Of a DNA stretch of 64,000 nt, positions 53,895-62,384 are shown piece by piece. A program made the translations under genes and the position numbers. The notes beneath the pieces are model-generated. The model did not search any database. It worked only from the letters and a program-made list of their open reading frames with translations, and was not told the DNA's origin. The stretch spans positions 2,231,501 through 2,295,500 of the forward strand of contig NC_011146.1 in NCBI RefSeq assembly GCF_000020725.1, written 5' to 3'. The DNA comes from Citrifermentans bemidjiense Bem. Lineage in GTDB: Bacteria > Desulfobacterota > Desulfuromonadia > Geobacterales > Geobacteraceae. Positions within the stretch are counted from its first letter, which is position 1; the number at the start of each line of letters is the position of its first letter.

Positions 53895-54324
53895 AACCCC
53901 TCCAAAATGCCATCTTTAGATGTCGATGCCACGGGAATTCCAGGGCAAATCGGACATGTCGGCAAATACTGTAGCACTGTTGAGTGGAACAGTAGTGCGG
54001 GGAGGGTAATATTTGATACCGTACTTGTCAAGAAATTATTTCTTTTTTATACACCGTTGCAGTGGTAAATAAAAATACCGATACGTGCAGGTTTGGTCTC
54101 GGATTCAGCGCATTCGAGCCCTGTCCAAGCTCGGAACAGTGCAATATGACGTGCGTTATTCCTCCGCAACGGGCGCAATTTGCCCTAAACAAAGTTAAGC
54201 GATCAAGAATGCAAAAAAAATAGTTGACAGTGTTGCAGGATAAATATAAAAATACGAACCATGTTACCATCCGCCGTCAGATATTGAGGCGTTACGCAAA
54301 TCACGACCGAAAGGAGAATTCGCC
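53895..54324. promoter_or_regulatory. Divergent promoter region between metY and cysK
   Basis: A 430-base AT-rich gap between divergent sulfur genes. For cysK: TTGACA at 54224-54229 with a TATAAAAATA stretch at 54245-54254. For metY (minus strand): TTGACA at 54031-54026, with a weak -10. AAATAAAAATACCGATAC (from about 54066) and AAATATAAAAATACGAACC (from about 54242) form a loose direct repeat that could bind a shared sulfur regulator. No riboswitch is recognised. Confidence 0.5.
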
Positions 54325-55278
54325 ATGTCCCGTATCTACCTAGACAACTCCCAGTCCATTGGCAACACGCCGCTGGTGCGGCTGAACCATGTAACCAAGG
54401 GGGCCAAGGCGACCGTGCTCGCCAAGGTCGAGGGGCGCAACCCCGCCTACTCGGTAAAGTGCCGCATCGGTGCCAACATGATCTGGGATGCCGAGGAGCG
54501 TGGCGTACTGAAGCCTGGGGTGGAGATCGTCGAGCCGACCAGCGGCAACACCGGCATAGCGCTTGCCTACGTGGCGGCGGCCCGCGGTTACAAGCTGACC
54601 CTCACCATGCCCGAGACCATGAGCATCGAGCGCCGCAGGGTGCTGGCGGCATTGGGAGCGAACCTGATCCTTACCCCGGGTTCCGCCGGGATGAAAGGGG
54701 CCGTGGCCAAGGCCGAGGAGATCGCGGCTTCCGATCCGGCGCGCTACTTCCTGCCGCAGCAGTTCAAGAACCCTGCTAACCCCGCCATTCACGAGAAAAC
54801 GACCGGCCCGGAAATCTGGGCCGACACCGACGGCGCCGTAGACGTCGTCGTAGCCGGCGTAGGTACCGGCGGCACCATCTCCGGGATCGCCCGCTACCTC
54901 AAGCAGACCAAGGGGAAGCAGGTCGTCGCGGTTGCGGTCGAGCCCAAGGAAAGCCCGGTAATCAGCCAGAAGCTTGCCGGCCAGGAACTCAAGCCCGGCC
55001 CGCACAAGATCCAGGGGATCGGCGCCGGTTTCATTCCCGATACCCTCGACCTCTCCGTCATCGACCGGGTCGAGCAGATCGACAGCAACGAGGCCTTGGA
55101 GTTCGCCAAGCGCCTTACCAAGGAAGAGGGCCTTTTGGTCGGCATCTCCAGCGGCGCCGCGGTTGCCGCCGCCGTGCGGCTGGCCAACCTGCAGGAATTT
55201 GCCGGCAAGACCATCGTGGTGGTGCTCCCCGACCTCGCCGAGCGCTATCTCTCCACCGCACTCTTCGAAGAAGCCTGA
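54325..55278 (+). CDS. cysK: Cysteine synthase A (O-acetylserine sulfhydrylase)
   Basis: A 317-residue PLP enzyme making cysteine from O-acetylserine and sulfide. The Schiff-base lysine lies in [19 protein letters not shown], substrate loop [12 protein letters not shown], phosphate loop [13 protein letters not shown] and C-terminal [19 protein letters not shown] precedes the ATG. It is divergent from the metY-carrier operon, so both sulfur amino acids are probably under common control. Its Asn/Ser loop looks like ordinary CysK, not the CysO-dependent CysM type. Confidence 0.96.
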   Translation: MSRIYLDNSQSIGNTPLVRLNHVTKGAKATVLAKVEGRNPAYSVKCRIGANMIWDAEERGVLKPGVEIVEPTSGNTGIALAYVAAARGYKLTLTMPETMSIERRRVLAALGANLILTPGSAGMKGAVAKAEEIAASDPARYFLPQQFKNPANPAIHEKTTGPEIWADTDGAVDVVVAGVGTGGTISGIARYLKQTKGKQVVAVAVEPKESPVISQKLAGQELKPGPHKIQGIGAGFIPDTLDLSVIDRVEQIDSNEALEFAKRLTKEEGLLVGISSGAAVAAAVRLANLQEFAGKTIVVVLPDLAERYLSTALFEEA

Positions 55279-55306
55279 TACTTTCCTGGCTGAAAAGCAT
55301 CGATAG

Positions 55307-55333
55307 AGGCCCCGGTTTCCCCGGGGCCTTTTT
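55307..55333 (+). terminator. Terminator after cysK
   Basis: AGGCCCCGG (55307-55315) pairs with CCGGGGCCT (55321-55329), followed by a T-run. Confidence 0.92.
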
Positions 55334-55426
55334 ACGTCCGGGGTCCGTTTTCCCGGAAGATGTTGACACCCCGCACGCTCTCCCATTAAACTGCTCGCTG
55401 TTTTCGTTTCATGAGGCGGGGGATCC

Positions 55427-56671
55427 ATGAGCACCGACAGCAAAAGAACGGACCCGGCAAGGGGGCCGCTTTTTACCAAGCCGTTTATCGTCCTTTTGTT
55501 CCTGTCGCTGGCCGGCCTCTTCTTCATCGGGGTCCGTTTCGTCAAGGGGATCGGGGCGGTCTCCAATCTGAGCGACGGCTACCCCTGGGGGATCTGGGTC
55601 GCCTACGACGTGGCGATCGGCACCGCGGTCACCTGCGGCGGTTTCGCCGTCGCCCTTTTGAGCTACCTCATGCACCGCGGCGCTTACCATTCCCTGGTGA
55701 AGTCCGCGATCCTCACCAGCCTCTTCGGCGCCTTCCTGGCTGCCTCCTCCATCGTGGTCGAGATAGGGCGCCCCTGGAACGCCCACGGCTTCTTCGCGCC
55801 GACCAGCTGGCAGCCGAACTCCGCCTTTTTCGAACTCACCCTTTGCGCCGCCGGATACCTGGTGGCCGAGGTGATCGAGTATCTTCCCGCCATCGTACCC
55901 ATGCTTGGGCGCGGCAACCCGACCTCGCTCCGCACGCTTTTGTTCAATTTCTTAAAGGCGCGCGGGATGGTGCGGGTTTCCCCGGAGAGCGGTGCCGTTC
56001 CCACCGGGCTCTTGCGATGCAGGATCAACCAGCTCCTGATCCTCATCGCACTGGCGGGTATCGTGCTCCCCACCATGCACCAATCCGCGCTCGGCTCCCT
56101 GATGCTCATCGCCTCGACCAAGCTGCATCCTCTTTGGCACGGCCCCTTTTTGCCGCTTCTTTTCCTGATCAACTGCATCTACATCGGCTACGCCATCGTG
56201 GTCTTCGAATCGATTCTCGCCAGCTTCGTCCAGGCCCGCCCCTTCAGAAGCGCCGACCTCGCCGCCGCTGCCGCCCTCATCCCCTGGCTTTCCGGCGCGT
56301 GGCTCGTGGTGCGGCTTGGGGATCTGGTGAACCGGGGACAGATCGAGGCCGTTTTCCACGGGGATTTCTACTCCGCCTTCTTCCTGGCCGAGTGCTTATT
56401 GATGACCATCGGTTCCGCGCCGCTTTTCAACCGCCGCAAGCGGCAGTCGCCCCGCCGGCTCTTCATCTCCGCAAGCATGATGCTTCTTGGGGGCGGCCTC
56501 TACCGCTTCAACGTCTACCTGATCGGCTTCAACCCCGGCAATGGCTGGCATTACTTTCCTTCCTTCGCGGAAGTGACCATCTCGGCCGGGATCGTCTCGC
56601 TCGAGATTCTTATCTACCAGGTGCTCATCAAGTTGCTTCCGCCCATTCCCGCCGAGCGCGCAGGGTATTGA
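55427..56671 (+). CDS. NrfD/PsrC family membrane subunit, HybB-like
   Basis: A 414-residue integral membrane quinone-interacting protein with about ten helices. GVRFVKGIGAVSNLSDGYPWGIWVAYDVAIGTAVTCGGF near residues 35-75 is the HybB signature (landmark), followed by VEIGRPWNAHGFF and LGRGNPTSLRTLLFNFLKARG. HybB normally moves electrons between quinone and a periplasmic hydrogenase iron-sulfur protein (HybA). No such partner is adjacent, and the hydrogenase at 41.5-45.4 kb is of a soluble cytosolic type, so this gene is an orphan here. Confidence 0.88.
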   Translation: MSTDSKRTDPARGPLFTKPFIVLLFLSLAGLFFIGVRFVKGIGAVSNLSDGYPWGIWVAYDVAIGTAVTCGGFAVALLSYLMHRGAYHSLVKSAILTSLFGAFLAASSIVVEIGRPWNAHGFFAPTSWQPNSAFFELTLCAAGYLVAEVIEYLPAIVPMLGRGNPTSLRTLLFNFLKARGMVRVSPESGAVPTGLLRCRINQLLILIALAGIVLPTMHQSALGSLMLIASTKLHPLWHGPFLPLLFLINCIYIGYAIVVFESILASFVQARPFRSADLAAAAALIPWLSGAWLVVRLGDLVNRGQIEAVFHGDFYSAFFLAECLLMTIGSAPLFNRRKRQSPRRLFISASMMLLGGGLYRFNVYLIGFNPGNGWHYFPSFAEVTISAGIVSLEILIYQVLIKLLPPIPAERAGY

Positions 56672-56755
56672 AGATTGCTTTGCCGTGGCACTTTTGTTAA
56701 TATGGCGCGCGGAAACGCACCAAGACGCAGTTCGCGCCGAGAAAGGAGGGGGTTT

Positions 56756-57337
56756 TTGAGAACCGCCAGCCGCATCATCGCTCTATGCTCGTCCTGCCTT
56801 ATTTTCCTGGCCCTGCCGGTACACGCGCAGCCCCCTTCACCTCATCCTGTCAGCGTCCTTGAAGGGCTCGTGGTCGGAGTCGCCGAGGGCGACCGGCTCA
56901 CGGTCAATTCCTTCGGCACCGAGATCCCGGTCCGCCTCTACGGGATTGCCGCGCCCCAGACCGCCAAGGTGGACAAGTTCACCGGCTGGTACAAACCGGG
57001 GCAGCCTTATGCCGAGGATGCCTTCCGGGCCCTCTCCATCAAGGTCCTGCACCAGCAGGTCAAGGTGGTGATCCACAGCACATTGCTTTCCAAGACGGAC
57101 CCCACCCAGGTCGCCGTAGCGGTGGTGTATCTCGACGGCCGCAACATCAACATGGAGATGCTGGGGGACGGTTGGGCCTGGGCGGACGGCAGGTTTTTGA
57201 GCAGGGTCGACCACCCCCGCTACATGACCGCCGAGCGCATCGCCCGTAACAGGAAAAACGGGCTCTGGGCCCAGGAAAACCCGCAGCCCCCCTGGAACTT
57301 CAAGCCGCAGATAAAGATTCGGCCCAAGCAGAACTGA
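56756..57337 (+). CDS. Exported thermonuclease-family (SNase-like) protein
   Basis: A 193-residue staphylococcal-nuclease-fold protein. The chosen TTG start has AAGGAGG 6 bases upstream and gives a clean signal peptide (RTASRIIALCSSCLIFLALPVHA); ATG 56702 and TTG 56675 give poor N-termini. The SNase core begins at VVGVAEGDRLTVNSFGTEIPVRLYGI, and RLYGI plus the C-terminal ARNRKNGLWA are conserved. The usual DxPE after RLYGI is AAPQ here, so a catalytic acid appears to be missing and nuclease activity is doubtful. Confidence 0.78.
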   Translation: MRTASRIIALCSSCLIFLALPVHAQPPSPHPVSVLEGLVVGVAEGDRLTVNSFGTEIPVRLYGIAAPQTAKVDKFTGWYKPGQPYAEDAFRALSIKVLHQQVKVVIHSTLLSKTDPTQVAVAVVYLDGRNINMEMLGDGWAWADGRFLSRVDHPRYMTAERIARNRKNGLWAQENPQPPWNFKPQIKIRPKQN

Positions 57338-57514
57338 TCACCCCCCTCTAGCACGTCCTCTCCTGCAATTTAATGCCGTGTTTACAGCTGAATAGAAAAT
57401 GCCGCACCCCTGGAGGCCGGCCGCAACGCTGAGATCCCACCCGTGCCGTCGGCCGGTGCCGGCGGAAGGAAAAACGGGACCTTACAGCCACCATTTCCCC
57501 TGGCCTATTTTTAA

Positions 57515-57565
57515 CTGTTCCATTTCGATACGCATATCTGTTACATTTGGTGACAGTTGTCTCGA
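57515..57565 (+). promoter_or_regulatory. Candidate enhancer (upstream activator sites) for the sigma-54 promoter
   Basis: CTGTTAC-ATTTG-GTGACAG (57538-57556) is a near-perfect palindrome. CTGTTCCATTTCG at 57515-57527 repeats its left half 23 bases upstream, and GACAGTTGTC follows at about 57553. The cluster lies about 170-200 bases before the sigma-54 promoter, the usual distance for an NtrC-type activator, and such an activator is encoded downstream. Confidence 0.5.
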
Positions 57566-57722
57566 AACGGCGCAGGTGCGGCCGGGGCAGGGGGAGGCGG
57601 CAAGGGCGCTGTAGGCCGATTTCGTCCCTATCTGTAGAAAAACGTCTCATCATTTTGTATTCAAGATGTTACCTTCGGTCTTCATTAAAAATATCGCCGC
57701 GCCGTCGCCGGCACCCCAAGGT

Positions 57723-57737
57723 TGGTACCGATCTTGC
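57723..57737 (+). promoter_or_regulatory. Sigma-54 promoter of the alcohol dehydrogenase gene
   Basis: TGGTACCGATCTTGC fits the TGGYAC-N5-TTGC consensus, with the GG and GC dinucleotides exactly spaced. It lies 52 bases before the ATG at 57789. Confidence 0.72.
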
Positions 57738-57788
57738 CTGATGTAAACACAATCACGACGGATGCAACACCGCTTTAGGGAGTCGAAA

Positions 57789-58937
57789 ATGGAAATAAGC
57801 AAGTTTGTAGCGCCTGAAATCATCTTCGGGCGGGGCTCTTTGAGCCAGATCGGCGAGAGCGTGGTCCGCCTGGGCGTCTCCAAGGTGTTCATGGTGAGCG
57901 ACGACCATGTCATCGCCGCCGGGTGGGTGGATCAGGCCGTGGAATACCTGCGCGCCGCAGGGCTTGAGACGGTGATCTTCTCCAGCCTCACCACCAACCC
58001 GAAGGACCGCGAGGTGACCGAGGGGACGGCGAAGTACCTCTCTTCCGGATGCGACGGCATTGTCTCCGTCGGGGGTGGAAGCCCGACCGACGTCGCCAAG
58101 GCGATCGCCATCATCGCCTCCAACGGCGGGAAGCTGCAGGATTACGAGGGAGTGAATAAGATCAGCTTGCCGCTCCCCCCGATGGTCATCGTCCCCAGCA
58201 CCGCCGGCGCGGGCTCGGAGGTGAGCCAGTTCGCCATCATCGTCGACACCAAAAGAAAGCTGAAGATGTCGATCATCTCCAGGTCGCTCATCCCCGATAT
58301 CGCCATCGTCGATCCGGAACTTCTGAAGACCAAGGACGCCAAACTAGCAGCCGCCACCGGGGTCGATGCGCTCACCCACGGCATCGAGTCCTACGTATCG
58401 CTGGCGGCAACCCCTTTAACCGACATACATGCACTGAAGGCGATCCAGCTCATCTCGAAGAACCTGAGAAGGGCGGTGGCCGTGCGCAGCGACATGGACG
58501 CCAACACCAACATGGCCATGGCCAGCCTCACCGCGGGGCTCGCCTTTTCCAACGCCATCCTGGGCGCCGCCCACGCCATGACCCACCAGGTGGACGGCCT
58601 GCTCGACCAGCACCACGGCGAAACCAACGCCTCCATCCTGCCGCACGTGATGCGCTTCAACTTGCAGGCATGCCCGGAGCGCTTCCGCGACATCGCCGTC
58701 GCCATGGGCGAGGACGTGACCGGTCTCGAGCTCATGGCCGCGGCCGAGCGTTCCATCGATGCGGTTAAGGCCCTCATCGCCGAGATCGGGCTGGACCAGG
58801 GGCTCTCCGAACTGGGGCTCCGGGAGGAGTTCATCCCGCTTCTGAGCGAAAACGCCACCAAGGACGCCTGCCTCCTCACCAACCCGCGCAGCGCCACCAG
58901 AGAGCAGATCGAGGAGATCTACCGCAACGCCATGTAA
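57789..58937 (+). CDS. Iron-containing (group III) alcohol dehydrogenase
   Basis: A 382-residue NAD(P)-dependent Fe-ADH. GGGSPTDVAKAIAI binds the cofactor, VPSTAGAGSEVSQFAII is the Fe-ADH signature 1 region, and the metal ligands lie in GVDALTHGIESYV and AHAMTHQVDGLLDQHHGETNA (landmark). AGGGAG precedes the ATG at 57789. The upstream ATG at 57762 has none. It likely interconverts a short-chain alcohol and aldehyde. It is preceded by a sigma-54 promoter and followed 28 bases later by a sensor kinase and a sigma-54 activator gene, which probably control it. Confidence 0.93.
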   Translation: MEISKFVAPEIIFGRGSLSQIGESVVRLGVSKVFMVSDDHVIAAGWVDQAVEYLRAAGLETVIFSSLTTNPKDREVTEGTAKYLSSGCDGIVSVGGGSPTDVAKAIAIIASNGGKLQDYEGVNKISLPLPPMVIVPSTAGAGSEVSQFAIIVDTKRKLKMSIISRSLIPDIAIVDPELLKTKDAKLAAATGVDALTHGIESYVSLAATPLTDIHALKAIQLISKNLRRAVAVRSDMDANTNMAMASLTAGLAFSNAILGAAHAMTHQVDGLLDQHHGETNASILPHVMRFNLQACPERFRDIAVAMGEDVTGLELMAAAERSIDAVKALIAEIGLDQGLSELGLREEFIPLLSENATKDACLLTNPRSATREQIEEIYRNAM

Positions 58938-58965
58938 GTGCGGCCGAGGCCGCGAAGGAAAGAAC

Positions 58966-60624
58966 GTGAAGAACAGGGGCAAACTGCTGGAGCAGTTGAC
59001 GGGGGTCGATTCCTCCAAGCTCAACTACTACGTCGAGCTCAAAAAGAGAAACCAGGACGTGCTGAAGCAAAACAGCCGCCTGGAGATCCTGCAGCAGCTC
59101 ACGCGCGACATGAACATCGACATGTCCATCGGCGACATCATCGAAAGGACGTTCAAAAAGCTCCCCGAGGCGCTCCCCTGCGACTTCCTGGGGCTGGCGA
59201 AGTTGAGCGACGGCAAGTTGAAGCTGATCGCGGTCGCCCCCAGGGAATTTTCCACGCTCGGTTTCATACCCAAGGAGTCCGTCCTCTGGGACGCGTTCCG
59301 GGACAAGGGGGCGACCAGCTACGAACCGGCCGACGACCCCCTTTGCTTTGCCCAGATTGCCGCCGAACATCCCCTGACCCTGCGCTCCCTGGCCGCGGCG
59401 CCGCTTTTCGAGCGCTCCTCGGTCAACGGGCTGTTGCTTTTGGGAAGCGCGCTCGAGTCCGCCTACGAGGGGGCGGAGCTGAACTTCGTGCAGCACCTGG
59501 CCGACCAGCTCGCCATCAGCATGCAGAACGCGCGGCTCTACAAGCAGGTTTCCCGCGCCAAGAAGGAGTGGGAGGCGACCTTCAAGGCCGTGACCGACCC
59601 CATCTTCCTGATCGATACCGATTACAACGTGCTTTTGCACAACGACCGTCTTCCCCCCGGCATGGCCGAGATGTGGAACAGCTCCATCAGCAAGAAGTGC
59701 TTCGCGAAGATGCGCGGCGAAAACGGGCCCTGCCGCAACTGCCCCATCCAGGAGATCAAGGAGACCGGCAACCCCGTGTTCCAGCAGTGGAACACCCCGC
59801 AGGGCGAGTGCCTGGATATGTCCTATTACCCGGTCTTCAACGAGGAGAAGCAGCTCTCCGCGGTCACCATCATCATGAAGGACGTCACCAAGAGGCTGAA
59901 GATGGAGGCCCAACTGGTGCAGTCGGCCAAGATGGTGGCCTTGGGCGTCATGGCGGCGGGGGTGGCGCACGAGCTGAACAGCCCGATGACCGTGATCATC
60001 GGGACCGCCCAGATGCTCGCCAGGGAGATGCAGCAGGAAGGGGATTCCGAAGGGGCCGAGGCCTTGTCCGACATCATCAACTGCGGCCTGCGCTGCAAGA
60101 GGATCATCCAGAACCTCCTTACCTTCTCGCGCCAGGACCAGGTCCCGGTCATGGCTATCGATCTGAACGCCGAGGTGGAGCGGGTGCTCGACATGATCCA
60201 GTACCAGATCAACCGGAGCCAGATCGCCATCTTCGAGCATTTCGACCGCGACATACCGATGATGAACGCGAACGGGCCGCAGATCCAGCAGGTGCTGACT
60301 AACTTCCTCATCAATGCGCGAGACGCCCTGATGGAGGTGGAAGGGAAGGAGAAGGTCATCGAGGTCTCCACCGTGCTTCGGGTCGAGGGGGAGCGGCGCT
60401 TTGCCGTCTTAAGCGTCGCCGACAACGGCATCGGCATCGCGAAGGAAAACCTCTCCAAGATCTTCACCCCTTTCTACACCAGCAAAGAGGCCTCCAAGGG
60501 GACCGGGCTCGGCCTTTCGGTGAGCCTCGGCATAGCGGAGTCCCACAACGGCCGCATCGAGGTCGACACCGAACTTGGGCAGGGGAGCTGTTTCAGGTTG
60601 ATTCTTCCCGTCGACCAGCAGTAA
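58966..60624 (+). CDS. Soluble sensor histidine kinase, GAF-PAS-HisKA-HATPase
   Basis: A 552-residue kinase without membrane segments. A short coiled coil (20-50) and a GAF domain (about 55-185, ending QHLADQLAISMQNARLY) lead to a PAS domain (195-310) that contains a cysteine group, KKCFAKMRGENGPCRNCPI, possibly binding metal or a cluster. The phosphoacceptor helix is GVMAAGVAHELNSPMTVIIG, and the ATPase has NFLINARDALMEV and DNGIGIAKENLSKIFTPFYTSK (landmark). GTG start with AAGGAA upstream. It sits between the Fe-ADH and its probable response regulator. Confidence 0.9.
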   Translation: MKNRGKLLEQLTGVDSSKLNYYVELKKRNQDVLKQNSRLEILQQLTRDMNIDMSIGDIIERTFKKLPEALPCDFLGLAKLSDGKLKLIAVAPREFSTLGFIPKESVLWDAFRDKGATSYEPADDPLCFAQIAAEHPLTLRSLAAAPLFERSSVNGLLLLGSALESAYEGAELNFVQHLADQLAISMQNARLYKQVSRAKKEWEATFKAVTDPIFLIDTDYNVLLHNDRLPPGMAEMWNSSISKKCFAKMRGENGPCRNCPIQEIKETGNPVFQQWNTPQGECLDMSYYPVFNEEKQLSAVTIIMKDVTKRLKMEAQLVQSAKMVALGVMAAGVAHELNSPMTVIIGTAQMLAREMQQEGDSEGAEALSDIINCGLRCKRIIQNLLTFSRQDQVPVMAIDLNAEVERVLDMIQYQINRSQIAIFEHFDRDIPMMNANGPQIQQVLTNFLINARDALMEVEGKEKVIEVSTVLRVEGERRFAVLSVADNGIGIAKENLSKIFTPFYTSKEASKGTGLGLSVSLGIAESHNGRIEVDTELGQGSCFRLILPVDQQ

Positions 60625-60648
60625 GCAGACATATATATTGGAGCAACC

Positions 60649-62178
60649 ATGACGGACTCATCTACTAGAATACTTATCATCGACGACGAGAGGGATGTCT
60701 GCACCTTTTTCAGCCGGCTTTTGTCGCGCAAGGGGTACCAGGTGGTCACCGCCGCCAGCGAGCCCGAGGCGCTCTCCGCGTTGGAGGCGGCGCAGTTCAG
60801 CGTGGCGCTCGTAGACCTGAAGCTCCCCGACACCGACGGCATCACCCTGCTGGAGATCATCAAGTCGCGGCAGCCCGCCTGCGAGGTCATCATCATGACC
60901 GGGTACTCCACCGTCAAGACGGCGGTCGCCGCCATGCAGCTCGGTGCCTACGAATACCTGGAAAAGCCCTTCGACGACATCGACCAGATCGAGCAGTTGG
61001 TCGGCAGGGCCGCTGGTTCAGGCGCAAGCCTCCTGAGAGGGGACAACTCCCACGACGAGTGGGCCGAAGTGGCCCAGGGGGTAGGTTTCAGGGTCGGGAG
61101 CTCTCCGTCCATGAAGAGGATGGTCTCACTCGCCTACAAGGTCGCCGGCAAGGACATCAGCGTCCTGATCCAGGGGAAGACCGGCACCGGGAAAGAGGTG
61201 CTGGCCCGCTTCATCCACGCCGCCTCCTGCCGCGCCGGGCAGCCCTTCATCCCGGTCAACTGCGGCGCGCTACCCGAGAACCTCCTGGAGGGCGAACTCT
61301 TCGGGCACGAAAAGGGCGCCTTCACCGGCGCCAACCAGACCCGCCGCGGCATCTTCGAGCTCGCCAACAACGGGACGCTCCTCTTGGACGAGATCGGGGA
61401 CGCGACACCGCAGATCCAGGTCAAACTTTTGCGCGTCTTGGAAACCGGCGAGTTCATGAGGGTAGGGGGGGAGCGCCCCATAAGGACCGACGTCAGGGTG
61501 ATAGCCGCGACCAACGTGGACCTGGAGCAGGCCATTGCCGAGAAGAGCTTCCGCGAGGACCTCTTTTACCGCCTGAACGTGGTGCGGCTGGAGATACCGT
61601 CTCTTAGCGCCCGTTCCGAGGACATCCCGCTTTTGGCCGAGCATTTCGTGCACCAGATAAATCGCGAACTGAAGCTTGCCGCGGGAACCTTGCGCATGCT
61701 GCAGGGGTACGCCTGGCCTGGGAACATCCGCGAACTGGCTAACGTGATGAGGCGGGCCGTGGTGATCTGCAACGGCGACACCATTCTTCCCGAGCACCTG
61801 GGTGGGACCTTTCTCGCGGGACCCACGGCACCGGAGCGGGGGAGTGCGGCGAAAACAATCCAGCAACCGGACCGCAGCAGGCTGCAGGCTACACTCCTGG
61901 AGCATTGTGACAGCGCTGAAGAGCTGGAGCGGCTGGATGCCGAAGAGCTGAACCGGCTTTTGGATTCGTTGCGCCAGGCGCAGTCGAACCTCCTCGGCGT
62001 TATGCGCAAAAAGAAGATCGTTCCGGCCCTGCACGCGCTGAAGGATTCCGAAGCCGAGACCATCAAGGAAGCGCTGGCGCAGTACGACGGCAACATCACC
62101 GAGGCCGCGAGGGCGCTGGGGATAGCCCGCAACACCCTCTACAGAAAGATCAAGGAGCTGGGGCTGCCGGGAAGGTAG
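60649..62178 (+). CDS. NtrC-family sigma-54-dependent response regulator
   Basis: A 509-residue activator. Receiver (1-125, phosphoacceptor Asp56 in ALVDLKLPDTDG, Lys in YLEKPFDD), AAA+ domain (about 150-385) with Walker A GKTGTGKE (usual form GESGTGKE), the sigma-54-contacting GAFTGA in HEKGAFTGANQT, Walker B LLLDEIGD, and a C-terminal Fis-type helix-turn-helix (ITEAARALGIARNTLYRKI). A longer than usual linker (about 395-460) precedes the DNA-binding part. It is expected to bind the palindromes at 57.5 kb and switch on the Fe-ADH promoter. Confidence 0.94.
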   Translation: MTDSSTRILIIDDERDVCTFFSRLLSRKGYQVVTAASEPEALSALEAAQFSVALVDLKLPDTDGITLLEIIKSRQPACEVIIMTGYSTVKTAVAAMQLGAYEYLEKPFDDIDQIEQLVGRAAGSGASLLRGDNSHDEWAEVAQGVGFRVGSSPSMKRMVSLAYKVAGKDISVLIQGKTGTGKEVLARFIHAASCRAGQPFIPVNCGALPENLLEGELFGHEKGAFTGANQTRRGIFELANNGTLLLDEIGDATPQIQVKLLRVLETGEFMRVGGERPIRTDVRVIAATNVDLEQAIAEKSFREDLFYRLNVVRLEIPSLSARSEDIPLLAEHFVHQINRELKLAAGTLRMLQGYAWPGNIRELANVMRRAVVICNGDTILPEHLGGTFLAGPTAPERGSAAKTIQQPDRSRLQATLLEHCDSAEELERLDAEELNRLLDSLRQAQSNLLGVMRKKKIVPALHALKDSEAETIKEALAQYDGNITEAARALGIARNTLYRKIKELGLPGR

Positions 62179-62215
62179 CCGCTCCAGGGGGGCTCTTCCG
62201 GGATTGCGGTGATAC

Positions 62216-62246
62216 TAGCCCCCCTCCCGCAAGGGGAGGGGGGCTA
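62216..62246. repeat. C-rich/G-rich palindromic repeat
   Basis: TAGCCCCCCTCCC-GCAA-GGGGAGGGGGGCTA, a member of the intergenic hairpin family, directly after the activator gene. Confidence 0.8.
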
Positions 62247-62285
62247 AGAGCGGCTTTCCCCGGTATTCTTCGATGAGCCTCCGGA

Positions 62286-62320
62286 AAAAAAGCCGGCGTT
62301 GCAAAAAGCCGGCTTTTTCT
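62286..62320 (+). terminator. Terminator after the two-component operon
   Basis: AAAAAGCCGGC (62287-62297) pairs with GCCGGCTTTTT (62308-62318), followed by CT. Confidence 0.8.
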
Positions 62321-62384
62321 GTATAGATGAACCCGCTCCGGCCTTATCCAACGGCGCCGGGTTCTGGTCCTGGAGGGCGCAGTA

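Noticed and set aside
54028-54270. An 80-codon minus-strand frame upstream of cysK
   Set aside because: It covers the AT-rich divergent promoter region and shows no family features.
57723-57737. A sigma-70 promoter directly before the Fe-ADH gene
   Set aside because: No -35/-10 pair with good spacing is visible there, while the -24/-12 element is an exact fit.
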